Assembly (NCBI GenBank): GCA_963717445.1 | Contig: OY970334.1 | Location: forward strand, 248,001-312,000 | Origin: JAGVPT01 sp963717445 | Lineage (GTDB): Bacteria; Bacteroidota; Ignavibacteria; UBA10030; UBA8401 | DNA: 64,000 bases | Reading direction: 5' to 3' | Shown: positions 35,661-47,600 of the stretch, piece after piece | Position numbering within the stretch: position 1 is the first letter of the stretch | How the letters are laid out: every line of letters begins with the position of its first letter | Position numbers and translations under genes: made by a program | Notes under the pieces: model-generated | Databases searched by the model: none | What the model was told of the DNA's origin: nothing | Seen by the model: only the letters and a program-made list of their open reading frames with translations

Positions 35661-38600
35661 TCAATTTACTGTTGTCTGAAATTTTATTTGCGTTGTCACG
35701 CCTGGAGCCAGCGTGCTTATGGTCACTGTGATCGAGCCGCCGCTTACCGTCACACCATCTCCGTCGGAAGCATTCGTTTTGGCGACACCGTCTATTTGAA
35801 CTCCCATGCCGGTTCCATAGCCGTTCGCATTGAACGTTGTATTATTCGGAATGGCAGTGTTCAGCGTAATGCCCGTTGCGTTGGCCGTGCCGTTGTTCTT
35901 GACGGACAAAGTGTAGGTCAACACATCCCCGGGAATCGGTTTTGTGTTATCGACAGCATTCGCGATACTAATGTTGGGGAGGTTCGTCAGCGTGACCGGA
36001 ACCGAGACATATTCTACGCTTACGCCCCCCCAATTAATTTGTGCTGTATTGGTGATCGTCTGCGACGGGCTGATCGTCGAATCCGAACAGAGCTCGAATG
36101 TCCTTGTGAGTGAAGCCCCTCCACCGAGAGAAAACGCTGGCCATGAAATCGTACCTCCTTCAAGGTCTTTTCCTGACAGCGCTTGGCCGGATATGGAACC
36201 GCCATTGCTTATGCTGGCGGGGACGAGAATGAACTTCGCCGGAAGCATATCACTGACGTTCACGCTCGGTTTACTGATGATGTATGGGTTAACGACAGTG
36301 ACCGTATACGCCAATGTATCGCCAGCATTCGCAACGCCGCCGTTGACATCAACGAAAGTTTTCGAGGAAGCGCTGGCGCCGATAGCCCACGGCGCGCCGA
36401 ATGACGTTAAGCCGGTTACCTCGACATAATTGTTGACTGTGTCGAGGCTTGTAGCTCCCATATTGACCCACGCACTCCCCGTGTATTCCCACAGCTTCAA
36501 TCCGGTTTCATTAAGGTTGTTTGTTTCGACATTTTCATAATGCAATCGTAACGTTGCAGTAAAACTCCCTCCGGCGTTTGAAATCGTTACAGACCTACTC
36601 ACTGGAATCATTGTCGGACTCGATGGAGGGGCTTGCGTAACAGCGACGGTAACCGAGCTCGGAACCGAACCGGCTGTAAATGTTATAAGCGTACTCGGAC
36701 CTTCAAAGGCGTAGGGTGTGGATAGTGCAAACGATTGGGTCCGGGTAACTGTCCCAAGTATCAATGCGTTCCCTGTTCGAGTTGTTGTAATAGTCACCGA
36801 ATTCGACCCAGTCTGAATCGTTCCCAACAACATATTCAAGGTACCGACATTTATGTTGTTATTCAACGTGATTGCCGTGGCAGAATCATGTTTATTGATA
36901 TTGAGCGTGTAGAACGTTGTGGCTCCACTAACAGCCGTCGAGGGAATACCTCCGAATTCAACCGTCGACGTTGATGCTGAAAAGCTTCCATTGTTCGTCC
37001 AATTGCCGAACAGAATAACGTTTGCCGAGCCGCCCCCACCCGTAGCGCCATTGTTGATCACCAAGTTTCCCTTGATACTGTCTGTACCGGTAAAGGTTTT
37101 TGCGGAGCCCCCCCCGTTCGACAGGAGGAGATTGTTGTACGTGAAAGCGGCAATATTTTGAGCACCTGAGCCGTTATATTCAAAGGTCGTTCCCGCCGAT
37201 TGATATCCGCTGGATCCAGAAAATGTTGCGACAGGATTAAACACATTTGCAACATGGATTGTATCCGATGAAGAAAGGGTTACAATGTTTGTCGTTCTCG
37301 CACCGCTGATTGTCAAATTATTATATTTAAATGCCGGGACCGTTTGCGCAGCGGTGCCGTTGTACTCAACGGTATTTGGAACAGCGCTTGCATTAAATAT
37401 ACCTGTCGACATCAACGCACCGCTTACCTTCAGTGTTGAATTTGCGGCATTGATCAACGATGCGGTGCCGTCGCTACCCGTTGCTGAATGGAGGGCTAGA
37501 GTCCCGTAATTTGTAAACGATTTACCTGAAGCTATCGTAACATCATAAAGCGTTGCATTGGCACTTGCCAGAACGATCTTGTTTCCATTCACCTGAACGA
37601 CAGCCGTTCCGGTGACCGAGCCGGTTCCACTAAGCGTATCGCCATCTACTGTCCAATTGAGCGTACCGTTGCCGCTCCATGTGCCGCTGAAAAGAATATT
37701 CCCTGTGATGGTCATAGTATGTCCGCCATCGGCTAATGTACCGCCGCTGGTCAGGTTAAACGATGTGATGGAGGGATCAACATCAAGTGTAACGGTGACT
37801 GGAGAAGGATAGGGGGTTCCAATGGCGACTGTGTCCTTGGTCCCGGGGACAATTCCGCCACTCCAGATCGACGGCGTATTCCAATTACCAGTTTGTATCG
37901 CCCAAATAAGGGTTCCAAGAGGTACAATTGCCGAACCAATCGTAAAGACATGACTGTCGAGGGCGATCAACGTCGAAGTGGCAACTGTTCCGGAATCCTG
38001 TCCAAAATCCGATATCACTTGACCGACGCTATTCCATTTTGAAGAAACGGGTAGATTCCATTCGGCCACAACCGACTGCGCCCGTGTGGTCGCAGAGCTG
38101 CTCATCCCACTGTAAGAATCCCAGCTCAGTTGAACGTCTGCGCTCCCGCCCGATGGACCGGTAACGCTCCAATACTCGTTCGAGACAAGCCAATTCAGAG
38201 GTGATGCCAGATTAGCGACATTATAGCCATCGGTTGTCGGGTTCTTGTCAAAAAATTGTGCCGTCCAAACTTGCGCGCCGCTTGTTGATGTGCTGCTGAC
38301 AGAAACATATCCGTACCGGTGACGCCCCGATGATACTGCGTCTCCAACCGGAAAAGAAAAATTTGAACCGTTGTTTATTTCCTTGCCCAGCGGTCCATTG
38401 ACAAATGAATTTACGCTACCGCCAACGACTGCATTCGCTGCGGTATTACTTATCGTCAACTTGTTGGTCGCGCTTGTATTAATGTTTCCTAAGGTGAGAA
38501 TAAGCTGATTATTGACAGTTGCGGTCCCGGTTTGAATGGTAACACCGGCAGCATTATTTATAGCAAGGTTGTAAAATGTTTCAGCTAAGGAATTACTCGA

Positions 38601-41600
38601 CATGATAATAGCCTGAATCGCTGTCCCTGAAAATCGTACTGCACCTGTTCCGGGAGTGAAACCGCCCGTGCTTGTGTTATTATCGGACCAATTGCCGAGA
38701 AGATAGAGATCTTTATTATAGAGACTGTTGTCTAATTTACCTCCCACTGCAAAAGTCAAATTTCCGCCGACTTCCATATCAACACTGCTGATGTACTTGA
38801 TGCCGGTTCCGGAAAAGATGACATTCTGATAGGGCTTTGTTACGCTGCCGACATCCAACGGCAATGTGCCGTTTGTGTTCCCATAAAACTCTACAGTGCT
38901 TGCAGGATTTGCAAATAATGAGTCATACGTTCCGGCGGGGAACACAAACATACCGCTGCTCGTACTTAAGATTTTTATTCTCCCGCTCCCGGACACCTGC
39001 CCTAATGAATGAAACGTTGTATTTTCAGCATCAAGCACACCGTTAATCGTCACAGAAGATGCAAACGCACCATTGGCGTTAAGCGCAACGGAATCCTGCG
39101 AGCGTATGACAACCGGATTACCGTTGGGCACCGTGACGAGATCCCACGTATTCGGATCGCTCCAATTTCCAGATTGTTTACTTGTGATGAGCGGTAAATT
39201 ATTGAATGCATCTCCAATCGTATATGAACCGTCCAGCAATGAAGTACTGGTGAATGAAAATGTCGGAGAGCTTATTGTCCCGCTTACGGTCGTCCACTGT
39301 GATGTAGTATTATTATACTGTTCAATGTGAGTTGGATTACCCTGAACATCGCTGGTGAGGTATGTATAGGTATGCGTCACATTGTAGGATGACGAAAAAC
39401 CTGTCGTTGATACAATCCAATAGTAGTTGAGATAGTCCGTATAGTTACTCGGATTGACGCTCGGGTGAATATTATTTACGGGAATTACCTTAATTGTTGC
39501 GCCCGTATTGCTGTTGGAGGCGAAATTGAATGTACAGGGGGTATACTTTCCATTGTCTCCGATTGGAAACGTAAAAGGCGATGCTCCTGATGGGAAGATT
39601 TTTGTCACACCTTTATCGCTTGCAACGCCATTTAAAAGAATCAGATTCGAAGTATTAATAGTACCTGCAATGGCGGCACTGACGCCCAACGTTAAAGCAT
39701 AATCATTAATATACAGAAACCCGCTTGTGAATTTAAGCTGCCCGTTTATTGTCGAGCTGTTCGTCATATTAACGCCATTGCCGCCATTGTTGATTTCTAT
39801 GTTGCCGAAAACTCCCGTTCCGCCTCCCGAGATCACTTGATTAGCCGTTCCAATAAACGTCATTCCGCCGACGGTAGAATTTGCGCTGGCATGAACCGCG
39901 TTGTTGGCGACATTCCCTAGCAGATATATCGCTCTGCCGCCATCGTTCAACGTACCCGATGTCAACGTTAAATTGCCGTTGACCGTAATGTTTGAAGTAC
40001 CGCCACTCAAGGTCACAGTATGCCCAGATGCCGCCGCTATTTGTAGGTTGGCAAAATTAGTTCGATTGCTTCCCGAACCTGTAATCGCCTGGTCTCCGGT
40101 ACCGTTGAATATCGTGTTCTGGGATACAACTTGACTCTGGTATCCTCCGGCATTTACACCGTTCGTGGCATTGGTATTATTGTTGATCAGATTGCCGCCG
40201 ATATAAAGATCGAGCCCGTTGGTATTGTAATAGCTTGTCGTCCCGCCGATGGTCAAACTTCCCATCAAATGCAACGCTTGCACTTGCTGGATTGCCTGAG
40301 CGTTTGTTGTCGGCTCAAGCGCAAGATTATACAGCGTATTGGATGAATTGAAATAGAATAATGTCGGATTCGGTGTAATGGAAGCCAAGCCAAATTGTAT
40401 CGTTCCGCCGGAAACGCTAACAGTGGTCGCTTCCAAATCCAGGTCAAAAGGAGCTGAAGTGCTGACATGGTTTGCAATGATCAACGTACCACTACTCATC
40501 ACAAACTTGCTCCCGGTATTCAACACTTCAAATGCAGCCCGAGCGGTGCTCGCATTTTTTGCTCCAATGGTAACCGTTCCCCCTGATTGCGTATAGCTCA
40601 AAGCGCCGGAAGTAACGACCAATCCGCGACGAACCTGAGTATATACGTTAAGCCCTCCTCCCGATACGATAATTTCCGGAGTGCCTGCAGACGCATACAC
40701 GATATTAAAAGCATTCGCAGAAGCCGATGAAATCGCGGGTCCGACATTCACTGTGCCGTTGAGAACTTCCAATCTCCCGTTGAGCGTAAGATCGGCTGCT
40801 GTCGCACCTGTAGCTATATTAAATGTCCCTCCGTTTGCGGACAGGCATGCTGTGCTCGGTATTGTGAAACTTCCGCTCGAAAGACCCATGGTGACATTCG
40901 TCGTCAATCTGAATGTTCCGTTTTGCAAATTAAGGCCGCCTCCTCCTATCTGGAACCCCGTAGGATCGATGTTCACATTGACGACAGAATCTTTTGAAGT
41001 TCCTACGTTTACTGTGATATTGTATAATCGAGTCCTCGTCGGTGTTGTTGTACTTGTAAGAGTCCTGCTGGATGTCCCTGCAAATACGAGATTGCAATAA
41101 TAATTATCATTGGTCGGGTAATTTGAATCCAAATCAAGCGTGCCGTTATTCACAATGCCGCCGTATACCGTGAGCGAGTTTGCAACGCTGGTTCCGCCAT
41201 TCCTTACTTGAAATGCTCCGCCCGATGCGAGGGTGATAGAGTTATTCACGACAACATTCTGAGCGGCGCCATTCATAAACTGCAAAACGCCGTACTGATT
41301 AACATTAATATTCCCCTGTACTGTTATCGTCGTGCTTGTGCCTGCCGCATTAATTTGAGTAATGCAATTTGTTGTGCCTCCTCCTACAGAATACCCCGCC
41401 GCAAAATTATTGTACACCGTTAAATTGGTATTCGGTAAAATAATGTTTGATGCATTGTACGGCGAAGTAGTAAGGTTGTAATAGCCTGTAATGTTCGCAG
41501 AACTGCCGCTCGGTAAAAGATATGTCGTCGGCAAATTCAATGTTCCCGATGATGTCTGATAATATTCTACCGTCCCACCCGTAGAGCCTAGGAAATCGCC

Positions 41601-44600
41601 CCAATCCCCCCTCGGGAAATAATTGCTGCTCGCAATTCGCAACAGGCCATTGCCACTGCTTGAGCTTATTATCGGACCAAAATTATGTCCCGTTGTTGTG
41701 CCGATATCTAAAACTCCATCCGAAAGAATGGTAACGTTCCCCGAAGTAATTTGATGGACACCGGTAATGTTAATTTTATGCGTTGTTGAAGAGCCGTCGC
41801 CAATAATAAAAGAAGCGTTGCTTTTATTATCCGGCAATGCGGCAACGGGCGTTCCGGTATTGCCTCCCGTGCACCACGTATTAGCAGCACTCCAATCTGC
41901 CCCCGTGGAAGATGTAACACTGGAATTATTGCTGTTGCTGTAATAGGTCGTAAGGCCTGCAAATGCCGCTAAAGTGCCGGCAGTATATTCGCCATCGATG
42001 TACGTAACGCCAGCAAAATGAATTTCGCGCGGCGTCAGTGTTTCAAGCACTTGTGAGGTGTCGTTAATGGAAATCCAGCTCGGAGCAATGTACGTTCCCG
42101 GAATGTAATTGACTTCATCCGCAGGGTTTGGCGCATCCGAGGCGTAATAATAGTACACCTGATTGATGCTGTTACTCTGGACTCCCGAGAAGCCGGAGCT
42201 TTCTGTTTTCCAGTATAACGTTATCGCTTTTCCAGCCGCCTGAATTAACGGGTGCGCCGACAGTATGGGCCTGATCGAAATGGAACCGTATTGCGCAGGA
42301 TTCGCTGTAAACGAAATTTGAGCCGGACGGTACGATGTGCCTGTGCCGACAGGATATAAAAACGTTGTATGAGAATTGTCGAATGTTTTTGAGAGCCCTC
42401 CATCGCTCGGCAGGCCGTTCGTAAACACCATGTGTGTATTATCAAAGCTTTGCGCAGTGGTCAAACTCGAGTAGACGTTCGAACCCGTTCCCAAAGAAAG
42501 GCTATGCGATCCAAGATTGAAATTTGCATTGGTTACCAGTCGCAGATTACCGACCACGGAGACATCTCCGATGAGCGACACCCCTGTAGTGTTCGGCTTA
42601 TCTATGATCAGGTTGTAGAAACGCCCGGTTCCGCCGCCGTCAATCGTTTGTGCGGTAGTCCCTGTAAGCCTGATGCCCCCCACACTTAATTGACCTGTAT
42701 GAGTTCCGTAGTTCACTATATTCCCTAAAACATACACGTACCTTCCACTATCGTTCAATGCTGCGGTATTATTAATTGTCAATGATCCATTTACCGTTAC
42801 ATCATTATTGATGATTGATGTTACGGACGAATTTGCAACAGTCAAGTTGTTCAGCGCGTTTCCGGTTATTGCACCGATGTTATTGAATGCTTGAGCCCCA
42901 GTTCCGTTGAACGTCGTCGTGTTCGCGGCACCGGTCGCAGGCGTATATGTTCCACCGGTGGCAATCGTAAAATTGTGTCCAACGTACAGATCGATCGAAT
43001 TTGTGTTCAGGTTGAGGGTCGTGTTGGCGCCGATTGTCAAATCGTTCAAAACATTCAGACTCGTGCCTGGTGTCTTCCATAGTATTGTAACTGTCCCCGT
43101 CCCGGATAGCCTGGAGATATTCAAATTATAGAATGGAACTGTCGAATTCGCCGTATCCACAGTTGCAGAGCTCGGCAGATTGAAATTTACAGTTCCACCA
43201 GTCACGGAATAATTCCCCGGCTGGCATTCGATATCAAGTATGGCGTAATCCGTGCTGCCGTCGCTAAAAGTATTATTCGTAAAGTTTATCGTACCGCCGG
43301 TCATAACGAACACTGCATTCGTATTACTTAAGTTGAACATCTGGCCCGGGTGCGGTTCGCCCCCCAATCGGAAGTTCGCTGTTCCTCCCGATTGAATATA
43401 ACTCATCTGGTTGGACCCTCCCGTGGCCGTCCAGACCTGGCTCACATCCAAAAGTCCAGTTCCTTCGATGTTAATAACTGGTGTCCCCGACGTTCCCAAC
43501 ACCATTCCCCCCGCATCTCCGGTTGAAAATTGTCCTGCGCTGATGCGTAATGAACCATACAGCGTTGCCGCCTGATAACCGGTACCATTCACCCCGACTA
43601 GAGTGGTAGAAACATTCGCTCCGTTGATCCACAATCCGGCAGTGGGTATAACATTAAAATCCTGCCCTCCCTCTGTTAATGAAGGGATGCTGATATTTGC
43701 ATCAAGCTTTAACGTACCATAGTGGATATAGAGAGCTTTGTAATATACGCCATAACCATACCCCTCGGGGCCTCCGTTAAATGTGCTTCCCCCCTGATTG
43801 TCGGGACCGTAAAGAGCAAAGTCATTTGTGCTGGAAGAAGCAATTTCTAACGTATACGTTTGGTCTGTCCCTTTTTCAACAATGATTCTGAAAAAGTCGG
43901 TGACGCCGTTACAGGTTACGGTCTTATTCGACGCTCCCTCAAAATATACTTGCACGTCCCCGTAATTTGTTCCGCTGTATGCGGTCGTTGTAAGAATATA
44001 GTATGCGTTGTTGACTGGCGAAGGCAATCCGGTAAACCGAACCGACCCGTTGTTCGTAAAATTACCGTACAGCCACAACGTGTGAACGGGATACGCCGTG
44101 GTACTATTCGTCGGATTGGGAATAGTCTGAGAGGCAGCAAAATTGTTGACAAGGATGTTACAACCGGCATCGACCGAAAAATCTCCGTACACGGTCATAT
44201 TGATGAAGTTGCTGGATGGCGTCGGGTTTCCAAAATAAAACGTTTCACTCCCTGACGAATAATTTTTGAGATTGAAATTACCGTTGATCGTATACGTCGT
44301 AGGGTTACTGAAATTGTTCAGATAGGAGCTAATTGAGCTTCCCGTATAGTTTGAAACGATCAAATTGTTGTATGTTAATTGAGAAGTGCTGATACCGACA
44401 TTGTTCAGATTATAGAATTCAATTGTTCCACCGCCGTTCGCGACAAAGCTTGTAAACGTGCCACCGGGGAACGTATTGGAACTGAGCATCATCTTTCCTT
44501 GTCCGCTTACCGTGCCGAAATTGTGCCCGGTCGTTGAGGTGATGTCAAGGATCCCTCCTGAGTTAAGCGTAAGGGAACTTACTTGTATATTATTTGTGAC

Positions 44601-47600
44601 GATTGAAATAGTTCGTCCATTGAGAATTGTAACATTATCCGAACTTCCCGGAACACCTGGGTTGATCCACAGTGTGCCGGAAGGATCGCTCGTCCACGAT
44701 GTCTGATCTGTCCAATTTCCCGATTGATAGGAATAAAACGAAACCGATGTCGCAGGGGCTGTGGAACCAGCAGACCATCTTCCCGAAATTGATGCAGCCG
44801 TTACGGATGAAACATTCGAGCCGAAAGGGTCAGCTCCCAGTGAAGTGTGTGTACCGGGCGCCGATACCCACGAGCCATTATAGAACCAGGTATCGTACTC
44901 CGATTGAGCACCGTGCACCTCAGCACTGTTGTACGTAAATCTTAAATTCGTCGTTATCGAACCGGTGTAACCATTTACCGTCAGCATCCAATATTTTCCC
45001 AACGCATTCGCTCCCTGATTCGCATCGATTTCGCTGATTTGAAGATTCCCCGTACTTGCACCGGTCACCGAAAATCCGCCGGTCAAGTCCAGAGGATCAT
45101 AATATCCTCCCAGCCCCACCGGATACACGATGTTCAACCCACTGCCGCCTGTGCCCCCGGCCTTTTGAACATAACCGGTTCCATCGGTTTGAATCATAGT
45201 AGATGCGCTAAATGGTGCACCGGCAATTGCACCGGTTGACGTACTGGATAAAATGAGGTTGTAAACACCGAGCCTCAAAATTCCCGAGGTCAGCATCAAG
45301 ACGTTGGATACCGTAACATCCCCAGTCTGCACAAGTTTTGTGGTACTGTTCGCGATCTGGAGATTGTAGTACGTGATACCACCTTGCACAGCTTGATCCG
45401 TGGATGTGCCGTTATAGTTCACAGTGCTCGTGTTGGCGTTAAAGGTGCCGCTGCTCGTCCAGGTGCCGGCAAGATTTATCGTGCCCGTGCTTCCGGTAAG
45501 TGTGGCTGTGCCAGACAGATTTCCCGAAACGTTTATCGTACTGGATCCGAGATTCAGCGTTCCGTTTGTCAACGTTAAATTTGCGACGGAATGTGCTAAA
45601 GCGGTGCCGAGGTTAAGTGTTCCACCGCTCCCATTTAAGATCAAGTCTCCGGAAGCTATTGCACCCGTAAATGTCGCCGTCCCTCCGGTTTTCGTCATTG
45701 TTACAGTCCCGGTAGTTGTAAATCCTGCAATACTCTGCGTACCAGTACCGCTAATCGTAATGTTGGAGCTCCCCGCGCTGAGTGTTCCGCCGCTGTTCAC
45801 GAAATTGCTACCAAGCGTCAGATCATAATTATTTGTCGCTAATGATGCACCGGAATTGATGGTGAGAGAAGCATTCAAAACTTCGGCGGAGTTCATAGTT
45901 ATTACACCCGTATTGGCAACGACAATTCCACCCGACGCCACAAACGGGGCTACCCATTCTACTCCTGCAGTACGTGTGGTAGCGGTATTGTATTGCAGTG
46001 TTGCCGCCGCTCCATACGTCGGTACTGCAGAAGCTGTCGCAGTCCCTTCCATCGAAAGCACACCGTTCACCGTCGGTGTATTTGTGAATGTCTTTACACC
46101 CGAACCTGAAAGAGTAAGATTATTAAATGTCGTTGCAGACGCTGAGAGAGTTTGGTTTCCGGGTGCACCAAAATTTACCGTCCCTGTTCCTGCCGTAAAA
46201 ACAGTTCCTGTACCATTCCATGCCGTTGCGCTCACAGCATCCTCATACAAAATACTCGACCCGCCATTTAATGTGCCCGCGGTAAGGGTTACGACTCCGG
46301 TAAATGTATGTGTCAGTGATGCACCGAGGTTCAACGTGCCACCCGTACCGTTAATCGTTAACGCACCGCCGTTCACATTGCCTGTCAATGTCGCCGTACC
46401 TGCAGTCTTTGTCATCGAGACGGTCCCCGTGGTTGTAAAACCGCCAATGCTCTGCGTCGTTGCCGTATTTGTGATGACGATGTTCGAACTGCCTGCGGTC
46501 AATGTACCGTTGTTGACAAAGTTGCCTCCAAACGTCAATTGAAAGTTCCCCGTAGCTAACGTTGCACCGTTGTTGATGGTCAAAGGAATTGAAGCGTTGA
46601 AAACTTTGGCGACACCCAATGTTACCGTTCCGGTATTGGTGATAATGACGCCGCCCGTTGCCGCAAATGGGGTTAACCATTCTACGCCTGCAGTGCGTGC
46701 AGTTGCCGTATTGTATTGCAGCGTGGCCGCTGCTCCATACGTCGGCACCGCAGAAGCTGTCGCAGTCCCTTCCATAGAAAGTACGCCGTTGATCGTACAA
46801 TTCGCAGTCGTCAGGGTCTTTGTTCCTGAACCCGAAAACGTAACATTATTAAACGTCGTTGCCGATGCCGAGAGAGTTTGATTTCCGGATGCACCAAAAT
46901 TTACCGTCCCCGTTCCTGCTGTGAAAACAGTTCCTGTACCATTCCACGCTGTTGTGCTTACGGCATTCTCATACAAAATACTCGACCCGCCATTTAATGT
47001 GCCCGCGGTAAGGGTTACGACTCCGGTAAATGTATGTGTCAGTGATGCCCCAAGGTTCAACGTGCCACCCGTACCGTTAATCGTTAACGCACCGCCGTTC
47101 ACGCTGCCTGTGAATGTCGCCGTGCCCGCAGTCTTCGTCATCGAAACAGTGCCGGTGGTTGTGAAACCGCCAATGTTTTGTGTCGTTGCCGTATTTGTGA
47201 TGACGATGTTCGAGCTGCCTGCGGTCAGTGTACCGTTATTAACAAAGTCGCCTCCAAAGGTCAATTGAAAGTTCCCCGTAGCTAACGTTGCACCGTTGTT
47301 GATCGTCAGAGGAATTGAAGCGTTAAAAACTTTCGCAGCGTCGATGGTTATCGTTCCGGTGTTGGTAATAATGACACCACCTGTTGCCGCAAATGGAGTG
47401 ATCCATTCTTCCGCCGAAGTTGTGCGCGCAGTTGCTGTATTGTATTGCAATGTTGCATTTGCACCATAGGTAACTACTCCAGTCGTTACAGTAATTGTCG
47501 CGGTTCCTTCCATGGAGAGCACGCCGTTTACAGTTGGCGTAGTGGAGAATGTCTTTACACCCGAACCTGAAAGTGTAAGATTGGCGTAAGTTGCTACTCT

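Noticed and set aside
45856..47268. Long plus-strand ORFs opposite the giant gene
   Set aside because: Frames opposite the low-complexity tandem repeats, with no ribosome site or domain.
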